Both the position numbers and the translations under genes were made by a program. Below are positions 11,316 to 24,605 of a stretch of 64,000 nucleotides of DNA, piece by piece; positions within the stretch are counted from its first letter, which is position 1, and every line of letters begins with the position of its first letter. The stretch comes from Echinococcus granulosus. Taxonomy: Eukaryota > Platyhelminthes > Cestoda > Cyclophyllidea > Taeniidae. Under the pieces are notes generated by a model. It ran no database searches. It was given only the letters and a program-made list of their open reading frames with translations, and was not told where the DNA came from. The DNA lies in assembly GCF_000524195.1 (NCBI RefSeq), contig NW_020170406.1:224690-288689 (forward strand), given 5' to 3'.

Positions 11316-13516
11316 TCATTTCCTACAGCTGCATGTAGTACCTTCAAGACAGCATCCTTTCTTACCAACTGTCGAACGTTCATCCAAATAGAAAAATACT
11401 TTTTGCTAATGGTTTAGTGCATGCCTAAAGTGATTGGAAATATAGTAGGGAAGACCTTGTTGTCACATTACACAATTTGTAACAACACAGCTCAATTTTA
11501 ATGTTCGGAGATAAAATGCGATCTAGGGGGGTAATTTTTTTTCAGGGCAAATCACCCATCAGTGTTAGGTAATGCACGTGTGTTATAGGTTGATGAGCCA
11601 CTAAATCAAGGCCAGTGACGACAACCACAGCTAATTGCCGAATGGAGGCGGAGGAGACTAAAAGCGCGACCACTGGACCTTGTAATTAAGGCAGTGATTT
11701 TTGCAGAACCCGGGGAGGGGGGGGGGCGGCTACCAGACCAAACCACAGGCCTAGATTCAATCATTAATAAATAATCCCTTCCTTCGTGTACAAAGAAAGG
11801 ATCACTTTAGGTCATCAGAGCAGCTAAAATAAAGTTTATGAGGACTGGATAAAAAAGGAGGGTTTTTTAACAAATCAAATATTTACATTTTGGTATGGTA
11901 AAATCTTAATTTAACTACTTTTAATCTGATATTTGTTGGGGTAGGTCCTTAAGGTCATCTTCAGTTTGACCTTCACCGTGGCGGCTCAGAGTGGGTCATG
12001 CCGCTTGCTATACCGATCTCTCAACCCATCTACAGCCTAGTTCGAGGCTTGTATACTTTTGGGATCTTCAAAGGTAAATCGGATGTAACATTCGTGGGAT
12101 CACTGGCAAAATTGCAGTGTAAGAGAAAAACAAAACTGTTTTCACCAAAGTCATTAAGGGAAGGAGTGGGACGTGGATGATTCAACACCCTGAAATTGAA
12201 ATGAAAGAGGTTGTAAAATCCATGGCGACTTTTAGGAACCACTCCAAGATGGAGTTCAGCATAGGGGCTAGCGATGGAGAAGGGCCAGAGATGATGTACC
12301 GACACGAGTGCTTGTGATGGTCATATCAGAATTATGCCAAAGGGAAGGGCTCTAAAATGAGGGAGAGAGAGAGAGACCTTCATTCCTGTCATTCAGAATA
12401 CTAGTCCCTCAGTTCCTCTGTGCTCCTTTACTTAAACGAGTTTTCTAACACGTGAGCTTTATATTAGCTACATCCAAAGAGATGGGTGGCTAATTTCCCA
12501 ACAGCCATTTATAATCCAGACATGATAAACTAGGTTGAGGCTGACCACTCTGACTAGATTTGCATAAATTAGTCATTATACACGGTGGGTTGGCGAGTCT
12601 AGAAGTCAGTTTAGCATGGCGCAAGACATTGCATGGTATCGCATGCTCGCTGTCCCCTACACCTCCTTCATTCTACCGATGCTCCTGCGAGGGTGGAGTC
12701 AATTTCAATGTGGACCCAAATGACTGCCCTCATAATGCTAACAATGTAAGCGTTTCTCATATAAAATCAGGACTCAAAAGTGGTGCTGTAGCTCGTCTAG
12801 TCAGTCCCGAAGACATGCCAAAGAACACCAGTAAGGGCGAATATACTCTTGGTCTATAGAAAGATAGGCGGATGTCTGTGCTACCTGAACGGTGGGGGGC
12901 CCTATGAAAGCGGCTGAAAGACAGGGTCTGCAGCACCATTTCTATAGAATTCGTCAAGAAACTACCATCTTGCATGGAAAAAATAACCTATTTCCACTGA
13001 ATTATCCAATTACGGGACTCTTCACAACAAACTGTCATCCACTTAATCGTCTGCACCTGATGAAGACAAGATGATATACAAATACCACCTTTTTTATCCA
13101 AGAATATAGTTCTCACCTTGCTGCATACGTCTAGAACATTACCGACGATATATTTTTCCAAATCGCTGTAATATTTTCCATGCTAAACTTTACAAACCAT
13201 CTTTGTGTATGCAGCTGTGAACCAATAGCCAAATTCGTTGTTTTAGAAATTAGAGAGATGTATTAATTGCTCTGGTTCAATATCCGGATGATGGCTATTT
13301 TCGTTTTACATTAGCATATTATATTAGTTTTACTTTTTTTTATTACACTAAATGCAAAGTACGTAACACTGTATTATGCCTTTTTATTCAACATTAGGGA
13401 AACCACAACAGGATGCATTGTAAGCACTTACCTGACAAAATGAGTCTACGCAAATTGTAAAGCGAAGATGAGCACATGTAGTTTTGTAATAATTTGATAA
13501 TTTGCTTAACTCTTCA
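11316..13516. other. Non-coding stretch, no gene recognised
   Basis: It contains a guanine homopolymer-like run at about 11712-11728 and a GA microsatellite at about 12357-12377. Open frames at 12030-12305 and 12560-12859 have no recognisable domain. Confidence 0.4.
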
Positions 13517-14462
13517 TTTTGGCCGCCGGGGCATGACAGTAGTCACTCAGCTCTTCTGCATTTCGGCAACATATTCTGCCTTCTTTCGGCTCCAGAGGAG
13601 TTTCGGGGCTCTACATTGGTGGCAGTAAAAAGTGAACCTAATCCTAAAGGACAGCAAACCTGATTTCTATTGCTAAATGGTAAACAATAACCTGATGGAA
13701 GAGGGGCATATACTGCGAAGGGGAAAATCGGTGACTAGCCCCAGCAGAAAGGTTGGAAATGACGTTTAACTTCGGCAACCACCTTAGTCTTGTGTTTTTA
13801 CAGGAATGCTATCCACAATTGAAGCGACTCTAGCCATGGCTGTGGCCTATCTGAAAAAGCTTGTTACCGTTTACTGCTCTACTAGATGGATAGAACCCAG
13901 ATAGATGTGATTAGGGAGCAGCGAAATGAGAACAAAGTGGATAAGGGGGAACAGAGGCGACATCTCATCTCCACGAGACTATTTCAAACACCCTCCTTTA
14001 TTAAATGACTGGTTTTAGGCTAGTGTTCTGACAACCAGCAGTGAACATACTTGATGGACGGCACATTCCCTCTTCCCACAATACAGTTCCCAAACAGGAT
14101 GCATCTTCATATTCGTCAAAATTGCCAAGAGGAATTAGTGGCGTTGTAGCTGACGTTCTTCTCAATCCCACGCAAATTGGGTGAATAGCATCGTTGGTTC
14201 TGGGTGGAGATAGGAGGTTGACCAAGGGGAGAAGCGATGACGACGCTCAAAGGGAGGGGAGGGCTATGTAATACTTCAATTTTTTATTTAACTCTTCTTT
14301 TTTTTTGGTGGGCACTTTAGGTTAGACTATTGTACGTCTGCTGAACGGCATGGGCTCTGGACCATGCCAGTAGCCCCCAAGCCCATCTCTTCGTCGGTAA
14401 TAAAATTTCCACTCTGGCATTCTTTCGTCTTTCAAAAAGACTCGAAGCGCTGTACAACGGCC
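13517..14462 (+). mobile_element. Family A full element (TRIM-like), copy 1
   Basis: Head at about 13517-13640, body to about 14268, then a second head in the same orientation at 14306-14462. Body landmarks shared with the other long copies are CTACTAGATGG, CAGTTCCCAAACAGGATG, AATTGCCAAGAGG and GACGACGCTC. No long open frame is conserved between copies. Direct terminal repeats of roughly 140 bp around a non-coding body of roughly 0.65 kb suggest a non-autonomous LTR-type element. Confidence 0.55.
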
Positions 14463-14749
14463 AAAGGAAAAAATTGTATTTTTTTTTTAGTTTTTATTCG
14501 AGATCATTTACCTTCTTATTGAACGAGTAAGCAGATTTCACAAATTTTTTTACAATAGTTTTTCTGCTCCTATTCTACGGAAACTTAAATAATTACTATT
14601 GATGATAAATTCTAGATTCTTCTTCCATATATTTACAAGTTCACTGGGGAATGAAATAAAATTTACTTTTTGGGTGACAGGCAAACAAAAGTAAGATGAT
14701 AATACGTCCAAAAAAGGGATGAACTACACCCCAAAAGGCAAGCCTGACG

Positions 14750-14890
14750 TCGAAAGAAGACAATACTAGAACAGGAAATTTATTGTCGACGAACAGAAGG
14801 ACTGAGGGGTTACTGGGCGGCATGGTCTGGAGGTCATGCTGCCAGGCGGAAGTACAGTGGCGGACCCTTTTATTGCCCGCATAACTAAAG
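14750..14890 (-). repeat. Family A solo terminal unit
   Basis: A minus-strand head with the GGCATGGTCTGGAGGTCATG near-palindrome followed by AAGTACAGTGGCGGA. It lies about 290 bp after full copy 1, in opposite orientation. Confidence 0.55.
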
Positions 14891-15069
14891 TCGAGTGTTA
14901 AACAGCCAATGTTTCAATACACAACCCAGTACTGAGGAGAAAACACCTCTCCATGATACTATAACAATCCATGATTAATAAAAGCAAATTACAAATGCTC
15001 TTTCGTCTTTTGAGCAATGTCAGAAGGGGTCGCACTAGGTGAAGCAGTAACAGACACATTATTAGAAAA

Positions 15070-15200
15070 GTGTGCAGCGGTGTAAGGCCTCGGGGATAGG
15101 AAATGTATTACCGAGGTGCAGAAGGGCCGAGGAGCTACCGGAATGGTCTTGAGGCCAGGCAGCCTAGTGGAAGTACAAAGGTAGAGCCTTAAGTGCCCTC
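15070..15200 (-). repeat. Family A solo terminal unit
   Basis: Another minus-strand head with TGTATTACCGAGGTGCAGAAGG and GGTCTTGAGGCCAGGCAGCC blocks and the trailing CTTAAGTGCCC. It is the third head within 0.9 kb. Confidence 0.55.
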
Positions 15201-16867
15201 ATATTACTAGATGACGAGTTAAACAATTAATTAAATTATTACAGTAGAATAATGATTCAAAAAGTTCGAGTTCTTGTGAACAGAACTTAATGGTCCGATC
15301 TGGCAAATCTATGCGCTTTGTTAAACATAGGATAATATAGGAAATACTAAAAAAGTTTTCTCATTTTTTAGCTCTACTTATGTCTCAACAACTTACTTCG
15401 AGAGCAGATGCCTCCACAGGCGCCCTTTTCCCCTTGGACATTCATATGACACTCATTTAATCGAACGGTCATTAAAGAGGATGGACATGGCTTGACCGCT
15501 CAATGTCACACTCCCTTTAATCACTAGGGTGATGAGTCTTTCATTTTAGGTAAGCAAGTTCTATCTTCTTTCTTCACTGTCCCGAAATCCAGTCTATAGT
15601 TGGCCAGTTACCCAAACATCCAAGCAACCCTACATTCCTTTTTACCAGCACGAACATTTTTGAACTTGTCCGCTTGCACATAGACAAGGTCCAATAAGAA
15701 ATCCAATTTTCCCATGTACGCAAACGCGAAGACCATTATGAATGCGTCTTTAATTCAGACTGAAAACTGTTTCAAGCTCCAAGGGCGACCAGTTCGCCAG
15801 GAACCCCTTTGCAAATCCCGCGCAAGTTTCTTGTTGTAAGTCTGAACTCAACCAGAGTCATCATTAGGGAATTTCTTATTTAGGATCTGAGGATATTTAA
15901 CTAATAAATTCTCGAAAAAGAAAGGAAACAGAAGCCCTAGTAAGCAGGAAATAACGCTTTATAAAGTATGTAAGAAGAAAATCAAACGAGGCTTGGAAAA
16001 AACTTGTTCAGCAGCACCTTTTAATGGAGCCATACCTCAGGCGTCTTGTGGAAGGAAATCACAAAAAATCTCAAGTCTACCCACTACATTAGGAAATTTT
16101 ACAAAAAACTACAAAGAAACTATTCTTTAGGATAGATATTTATCGTATTTTGCAACTCATCACTTATTATTATAGCCCACGGAGAAGTCGTTGTTGCCCT
16201 GTTTACCTTGAATTGAATTTATCATCTTTTCCCAATTTTCTATTAAACATCCGACAATCTTTTAAAATTCCGTAAATACGAAAACAGCAATAAAACTTTT
16301 GTTTACCAATTATGAATGGAAGAATTTGTCTTGGGACTCAGATCCACTACCTCCAAAACACTAACTGAGGGGTAACCTTAGCCGATCAAAGGGGAACTAC
16401 TCCCTCCATCCCGTGTAGGGTTAGTGACCGAGTTGTAAAGCCTTATTAACAGGTTCTACAAAGATCGAAGATCCTTTTGAGGGTCCACCAAGGGCACAAA
16501 TCAATTTCCCCCCAAATGAGTTCATAAAGCAATGAAAAATGCACAAACACATATTTCCATTGACAATACCAAAGCGAAAAAAGAAGTAATGGGAAAATCA
16601 AGAATAATTCCTATTTGATTACTTTCTTGTTTAATATTTTCAGTTGACCTTCCACTCTTACACTTAAATTGTTTAGAATTAAAGCTTTTTTAACGGCAAG
16701 ACGTAGGAAATATGGGCTATGCGTGGGAAAATACGATTGAAGGAATGACCCAGAATAGGAGGCAGTAACGATCCCTAGAAATCGCTAAATTCTATAAAAG
16801 TGTTTTTATAGTAATTATTGCTTATTTGTGATACTTTAATTACTTGTCTAACGCTGCATTTTAATTA
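15201..16867. other. AT-rich non-coding stretch
   Basis: Nothing recognisable was seen on either strand. There is no open frame of note, no repeat copy and no RNA gene signature. Confidence 0.4.
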
Positions 16868-17765
16868 TGCGAGCTCTTAGAGTTCCGTGATTGTGCCTCC
16901 ACTGGGCGACATGGACTCCAGGCCATACCAGTGGCCCTCCAGCACTTCCCTTCGTCGGAAATACATATTCTGCCATAGTATTGCGTCTTCCTTCAACTTC
17001 AGGCAAGTCTCAGAGCGTTGCAATGATGGCAGTGGAAAGTAGGGTTAAAATGACGTCTACCTTCGGCGGTTACCTAAGTTACCTGTTCTGCAGGAATGTT
17101 ATTAAACATTTGAAAAAGTTTATAACGGAGCTGTCTACGGTACCTGTATGGAGATATTAATGATGTTAACACTCGATACCTCCTCCACTTCTCTACTAGA
17201 TGGGTAGGACTCCAGTAGATGTAGACGGGCAACACTGAACTGAGAACAAACTGGCATGGAGGATTGGTCGAGACACCTTATCTTAACAACACTATTTACA
17301 CCTTGTCACCATCCTTATTTGAATAAGTCTGCTCTTAGGTTAGTGTTAATTCTACATGCGATGGACAGGCGTGATAGCCAACACATTCTCCCTTCCTCTA
17401 ATACAGCTTCCAACTAGCACGAAACTCCTGATCCATTGGAATTACCAAGAGGATCCAATGGTATTGCAGTCAATATTGTCTCAGTTCTGGAGCAGGTGAT
17501 TTACACTAGCGACTGCGTTTTGATGACCCCATGGGGACGGGTTGCTGATCAAGGGGTTGCGCTAAAGACGACGCTCTAAAGGAGGGAGGATCATGTGTAC
17601 TTGGATTGGTTGTATAAAGCTAAGTTTTGGTTTCGCGGGCACTTAAAGCTCTGTAATTGTACTTCCACTGGGCGGCACGTCCTCGAGGGCATGTCGGTAG
17701 ACCCTCAGCTCTTCTGTACTTCTTCCAAGTTCAGGGAAGACTCGAAGGGGGAGCGCTAGGCATTG
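16868..17765 (+). mobile_element. Family A full element (TRIM-like), copy 2
   Basis: Head at 16868-17010 (CCTCCACTGGGCGACATGG, CCTTCGTCGGAAATACATATTCTGCC), body to about 17600 ending in GACGACGCTCTAAAGG, and a second head at 17624-17765 beginning TTTCGCGGGCACTTAAAGCTC. It is the clearest copy of the head-body-tail-head arrangement. The two heads differ by many substitutions, so the insertion looks old. Confidence 0.6.
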
Positions 17766-18109
17766 TTAACGCTAGCAATTGTGCACAGAATATCGTATGA
17801 CAAATTTTGGGTCACCTTGTGAATATCTTTGGAATTTTACTAGGTATACTTATTAAAATAATGGTCTCAGAATTTCAAACGACTTATTTATGTAGTGTGA
17901 ATCTCTCTGCAAAAACAAGTTCATCTCTGTTCTTTGCTTGACCCCTATCTCGTGGATGAGAATTAAAAACAGGCAATATTTAAAATAATAAAAATACCAT
18001 CCTCCCAAGATTAGCTACACAGGAAGGCTGACTAATTCCCCTAAAGTGCTGGTTTGAACAGGTGATTTATTTTCGTTATTAGGGTTAGAACAAACTTTTT
18101 ACGCTGTCC

Positions 18110-18262
18110 TGTCAAATACCAATGTAGTGCCCCAAGTCTTCCCTGAAGACAAAATAAGTCATTATACCAGGACAGGGTGGGCGTTACTGGAATGGTCCGG
18201 AGGACATACCGCCAGGAGGAAGTACAAAGGCGGAGCTTTGGGCGTCTGGAGAGCCAAAATGT
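18110..18262 (-). repeat. Family A solo terminal unit
   Basis: A minus-strand head with CCAAGTCTTCCCTGAAGAC, GGAATGGTCCGGAGGACATACC and AAGTACAAAGGCGGAGC. No body adjoins it. Confidence 0.55.
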
Positions 18263-20179
18263 AGAGTTAAACAAACGATTAACATCTTGCAGAATGATTA
18301 GTTTGAGATTGTGCAAAACTTTGTACTTTCTCATCTCCTTAGTGTCACATTTGCATAAAGTGGGAATGGGGTTCTTTTGAAGTACTGCAGATGTCATGGG
18401 ATAGAAGGGCCAGCCTACGTCGAATTGTGCTTCTCACGAGAAGTCATCCCCTTTTACGAAACTAAAAGGAAATTGTTTTCGTGCTCTACGATTGCCCTAT
18501 TCTTTCTTCGGCGCTTCAATCTATACGGACTAATTCAAGTTTTAAACTGAATCTCCACCTACAGGGAAAATTGTGCTAGAAGAACTGAGGTATCACTATT
18601 TCCTCTGCGTTTACAATCCTTGCCTTTTGACTGCTGTGGCTGTAACTGATGTCGATGATATTACAGCGTCTTTTATTCTCACCTTCCAGATGGCCAGTTG
18701 CCACTAAAGAAAAGAAAGGTAGTTCCAACACCTAATCTCGTTTTGTTGACCGTTTTTGTTGCAACTATAGCTTATTTCCTATTTTTTTCCTACTACTTCA
18801 AGTATGGTCTGATAATTTTCAGAATTGACTGGTATAATCCTTTATTGGTGGTACTGAATAGGTATTGACAAATTGCTTTCCTCTCGGCAGTTAGGTGGAA
18901 GGAGAACGGCACCTTTATCCACCATCCGTGTTTCCTAACAGACAAAACGCACTAATTATGCATCTACAACTCGGACAACGTTTTAAAATCTTGCACACAA
19001 TCACAATGCACAACTTTTCAAGAGTCACAGATACAGGTTTTGGTCAACATCTTGGTATTATGGCACCCCGATCAGGCCACTTCTGCTGGCAATCTGCTAA
19101 CCCTTTTAAATAGTTCTAATAGGGGTCCATCCAAATTCATCCAGCATGAAAAAGCAGTTGATCTCAAAATCAGAATAACCGTTTAGGTGGGAAATGTAAG
19201 CCCAATTCCTTGCTTGATCTCTCAACTTCATAATACTTTTAACATGAGAAATATTACCTACCAAATTACCTGATAGGAAGTGGGGTGTACTTTCAGGGAG
19301 CTAGAAGTTCCCTTAACCTTTCCTCTGGCCTTACGACACACGGAGCACATTCGTGCACCTACATTGGGGAATGTCGATGGAGGCTGACTGATGACTGGGT
19401 GGATTTGGCCATGGCCAAGACCTGCTGACACCCACACAGACGTCAGAGCGCGTACGTGTTTGCGGGTGGGTAGTGAAGGCTTGTGAAGCGGAAAATAGGC
19501 GTCGCTGAAAAGGGCTGTTTGGAGGTAATATTTATATTGCCTACCAATCGCCCATCCTCCCGAAGAATTTGCACTCGGATGAACAAAAGCCTTGCAGATT
19601 GCATTCCTCGGAGGTGAGATTCTTAGTCATGTAACCTCGTGTCAATGTCATTATGACTACCAGTGCTCAAATGGTAAGAATGTAAAACTGACGTCTTATA
19701 ACGGCCTGTCAATAAAAGGTAGCACATTTACAAATATGAAAATGTTTTATGCACAGTAAAGCCCATATTTTAATGTTTAAAATAAAGTTAGGCAAGAATA
19801 TTTCACAAACTGTCACTTCTGACAATTGGCGAGGGCGTCTGCGTTTGCCCTCCAATCATTGGCATCAACTGCATTGCTTTCTTGCACCATCGATGATAAA
19901 TCCTGAAATTTCTTGAGTCACAATGATATAAGTTATCCGTCTCTTCGGAATTCCAGTGGCCCTAGATACGAATTCCATTGGCGGTGATGAGAATTATATT
20001 TTGTCTAGGTTTTCATGTAAGAAAGTAGTGGGAATTTTAGATAGAGTCGCAACTATTCACCTCATTCTTTGGTAAAATAAATGTTTTGATCAGTTTAAGA
20101 TTTAAAAAAACAAAGTTATATTAAGAATGCAATCAGTTAACTGTTTGTTAAACTCTAAGCTTTGGTAAAAAACTAATTA
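18263..20179. other. Non-coding stretch, no gene recognised
   Basis: A slightly GC-richer block at about 19320-19520 may be a degraded repeat. No open frame with recognisable content was seen. Confidence 0.35.
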
Positions 20180-21210
20180 GGGGTTCCATCGTTATATGTC
20201 CACCTAACGGCCTGGCCTTCGGGCTATGTCAGTACCCGCAATCCCTTCTCTATGTCTACATTATGTATTCTGTCTGGGTATTATGTCTCTTTTTATCTTC
20301 AGAGAAGAGTTGGAGTGCTGCATTGGTGGCAACGGAAAGTAAACCTAACCTTAAAGGATAATCATCCGGATTTCTATGTCTGGCGGAAGAAGGACTTATG
20401 CTAAGGATGGGAAAATTGTTGACGTCCGCTAATAGAAGGTCTGAAAATAATGTCTACATTCGGCAAATACCCCAGTCCCGTGGTCTGCAGGAAAAGTATT
20501 AACAAGTGAACTGGTAGTAGCTGTGAACCATCCAGAAAGGTCCCTCACGGAGGTGTCAACTGTACTTGTATGCTGTCGATTATGTGAGCTTGCGGTACCT
20601 CCCCCGATTGTCTACTGGCTGGTTAGAATCCAGACAAATACGTTGGACTGACAACAGTGGAGTGAAAAAAAGGGGGCAAGGAGGAATAAAAGTAAAACCC
20701 TACCCCCACGGAATTATGTTTAACCCCGACCTTTGTTATACGACTCTGCTCTTAGGCCAGTGTTCCTACGGCCAGCGATGGACACGCGTAACAGCCAGCA
20801 CCTCTTTCCGTCCGCCAGTGTCGTTCCCACACAGGATGAAACTCCAGATCCTGTAAAATTGCCAGGAAGGATCAGTGACGTTGCAGTAAAGTGTCTTTGA
20901 TGATTGCAACGGTTAGCTCATGGGTGCTTTCCTACAACACCGAGCACGTTGTGATGGATGATGTTGAAGGTGGAAGAGGACGACGCTAGAGAGAGAAGCT
21001 ATACAAGAGGTTAATTGTTTTTTGAATCTTGGTCGTGGTAAAGGGTCAATTAAGGTCTCCGCTAATGTAACTCTGCAGAGCGAGCTTGGCTTTTGAGCCA
21101 CAACAGTAGCCTAAACCCCTTCCGTATGTCGAAAAGACAACCTATCCGAGTATGACATATTCCTTCGTCTTCATGGCGGTCTCGGGGGTTTACAAAGGAG
21201 AGCTCGAGAA
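20180..21210 (+). mobile_element. Family A full element (TRIM-like), copy 3
   Basis: Head at about 20180-20340, body with the ordered landmarks GGTACCTCCCCC, GGCCAGTGTTCC and ACAGGATGAAACTCCAGATCC, a tail at about 20990, and a second degraded head at 21028-21210. All three long copies between 13.5 and 21.2 kb share this order and orientation. Confidence 0.55.
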
Positions 21211-23610
21211 GTTAACGAAACTGCTACAACCTTTAGAACTAGGAGTTTCCATAACAACAACAATTATTTTGCAGTATCCCTCTTATGCTAGGATACTTTG
21301 TTAATCCACATTCCACAGATATACACTCGCGATTAAACACAGGACTCCTCTCAGTCAACTTTGTTTTCCACATTATTTTACCTAGTTGCATCAAATAGAA
21401 AACCCAGCAACGTAAATCGAGATGCACAATGACTCCATTTGATACCTTTAAATTGTACGCACAAACGCAATTGTTTTCCCTCTATCCAAAGTCGAAATAA
21501 ATGCTATTGGAAGCAAATGACAATTGTGGGCAAAAAAGGTTTGGGTGTACTATCAGAGGATGAAAATAATTCTACGGCACGATTTACCGAGGACGACAAC
21601 TGCCTCAATCAAAAGTACATTTGTGCCTTTCCTTTGAATTACTAGGCGAAGTAGCGCATTTGGGAGAGTCATGTACATTTGATTGGAAGGCGACGGGCAG
21701 GGCAGAGGAAAGGTCTGCAAGCTTGGCGCCACCAGTGAGCCCAAATAGGCTCATTTGACCTATTACCTAGGCCATCGGTAGTGATTTAGCGGCGAGAATT
21801 TTGCACTTTTGTGCCTAATCGTCTTAGCACAAATTAGAATTTAGGGACTACGAGATTCCTCCCTGTAGGTACTTGCTAAATAACGATCGGATGTCTCACT
21901 TGATGAATGCACATGATTGTGGATAAAATCAGGATAGAGAATAACAAGAATCCCATCCATCGAGGTCCTCCCCTGCCCAATTTATAACTACTAAGTGCAA
22001 GGGGGAAAATGGCATTAGATAGCCTTTTGTCGGGCCTTGGTAAGAATTCGGAAGTAACTTTTGAGCTGGAAGGATCTACTCGTGAATTATGTAGATTTAA
22101 GCCGCGTGTTTTGCATTTTTAGATGATAAATTCTGCGGGCTCCGAGAAGAACGGCCGTTAATTATACTGGTTGGTTATGCTTTTAAAAAGGGTGGTAATA
22201 AGTGGGAGGAAAAACTCTTCATTTACCAAGAATTTGGATAGTACTTTGAGAAGATATTCGCTTTAGGGATGGCTTAGAGCAGTGGGACCAAAAAAATCAA
22301 AAGCCAAGAGCGAAGAGTAGGAAGGACTTTTGCGACAACTGATGCTTGAAATGCATGAATAAATTTTTCGAATTGGGTTTTGCACAAAAAACTTGGTTTG
22401 GAAATGGGATAAAAGGCTTACAAATCAAGGAAAGTTGGGTAAAAACTGCGAGAGGTAATATGCTTTAGATGTTTTAGTATCACTTATAATACAGGAGCAT
22501 TTATCGGAAAAAGATTATTGGTATAAAATAATTCGTGCTTAAAATAATTAACCCATTGGAAATTACCAAGGCCATTAATTTTGCCAGGAAAGAGAGCCCT
22601 ATACCGAATAACTGACACGTTTTAAAGTAACACTCGTTGTTTTGCAGAATACAAGATAGAAGGTGGCAAAACGACTCAGCTTGAAGGGTTAACCTCAGTT
22701 TCACAAAATGCAAAAAGTCTCTCCTCCTAAATGTCACAATAAGTTAGTTTAAATAAATTTTATTCCGGTGGTACATATACCCTCTCAGACCTTCATGCAT
22801 GGTAAAAATAAACTGCTTATACACCGGTCTGGCTTGTGTTGAAAGGAGGAGTGATCAGAGGGTTTTGCTTAATAATACCTGTAGGTGTACCCGTTCCGAG
22901 TAAAGAGCAGTCCCAGTTCCTTTTGCCGATTACCAAATCTAAATGGCGCAGAAAGTAGGTACCCACTATGAATGACCTAATCCGCAGAGTCACTTCGGGA
23001 TGGCTGTAGAAGTCAAGTATATTTTATGCCAATCAACTCAATCTCGTGTTCTGCAAAGAAGGGTGTAAGTGGTTGGAGCGACACTGGATTTGGAAGATCT
23101 GCAAAAATTTATTGTGGAATTGTCCGTAGTAATATGAAGAATTGTGATTTCCACGAAAACTGGGGAGTATCTGCTCATCGAACACCTACACAGAACTCGG
23201 GTGAATTAGAATGAGAATAAGGTGGCCAAGTAGAATAGATACTCAATTTTAGCTGTGCAAAGTTATTAGAAGTTGTCCCATTAACTAGCCCTGCTCCCAG
23301 TTCAATATTTCTCCAAATGACAAACGTCATATGAATCGTACCCCTTCTAGAGCAACGTCCAGTTTCAAGCATTATGAAACCATTGAGTCTTATTTTAACA
23401 TTGTTTACAAAGGAGGTCAAATGGGATCCCCATGATTTATAAAAGATACTAAGATCAGATTTGTTCTCGCTGCTACGAAAACTTAATGAATATTTATCCG
23501 GATCTATGGGCTGTGTTAAAATGACTGACTACAAAGTGATAAGGACGCCACTTAAAGGGATGGGATTGTGTAGTGATTCAATGTAAATTAAGTGATGCAA
23601 ATTCATCAAA
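21211..23610. other. AT-rich non-coding stretch
   Basis: No gene, RNA or repeat copy was recognised. Short open frames such as minus 21239-21427 and minus 22501-22737 have no family resemblance. Confidence 0.4.
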
Positions 23611-23745
23611 TGAGCCCTTCAACCCCCGCAGTTTGTACTTCCGGCATGGCAGTATAGCTTTTCAGGCAAGCCCCTAGCCTAACAGTTCTTCTTATGCTAC
23701 TAATAGAACCTTAACTCTGGTATGGGTGATTGCAACCTCTGATAT
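23611..23745 (+). repeat. Family A degraded terminal unit
   Basis: Weak similarity to the head: TTGTACTTCCGGCATGGCAG, CAGGCAAGCCCCTAGCC and a TGGTATGGGTGATTGCAACC end. It is the most diverged of the copies listed. Confidence 0.35.
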
Positions 23746-24605
23746 AAATAAGAGAGCGATTTAATATTTTAACTGGGTTGTATACCATGTGGTTTCATAA
23801 GATAACTTTTATGGATGTAAAAATGTTAAAAGCCTTAAGGGCTCCAAATTCTGAACACCAAAATCTAGGATCGAAATAATATATCTAGTTATAACGGATT
23901 AAAGTTAAGTCTAAGCCACAGGTGTTTGTTGTGAATATTATATTTAAATCATAATAGGCTATAGTGAGTGCAGTTAATTGAAGTCAAAATCAGCAGCCAT
24001 ATTTGAATTCCCTACCACACCAAGTCAACCTGTCTGATCATGTCTGCCTGAACTACTTTTCGCCTTATGGAGGTTATAAACAATTTACTTGCTGGTAAGC
24101 CCTCATTCCCACCAATACTAGGGTTAAATTCGACTTCAGAAGTTTGGTTATGTATTTTGCATGCCCAACTACTTATGATTTGGGTCGCCCCAAATAGTCC
24201 GCTTTTTAATCGAAATTCCTAGTTCGTCATTTATTCTGGTGGTAAGTGCGAAGTAGTTAGTACAGGACGAGTTAATTAAACGCTTTAGTTGGTTTTGACA
24301 CCGTGGTTTATAATGCCAAAGCTTGATAGAGTGGACTTTTTCTCCAACATTTCCCTTAACTACCGAAACCGCGGGAGCAAATTCACCCAATCATGAGTAT
24401 TTTAGTAATCCTAATGACTCTCCTAACACCATGGTAATACCAGATTTGTTGTCTCAGGCAGTTTTGCTTTGATTGCGATAATTGGTCGCAGAATACTTAA
24501 CAAAACTTTTTCCGACGTCTTTTATCCTTAGTGTTACTCTTGAACGCGTTACACGTAATCACTGCGTGAACACATGGTTTATTTGCTTTTCTTCTACGAA
24601 ATTAA

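Noticed and set aside
12357..12377. GA microsatellite as a possible CRISPR or satellite array
   Set aside because: A simple dinucleotide run with no spacers or longer unit. No CRISPR-like repeat spacing exists in the window.
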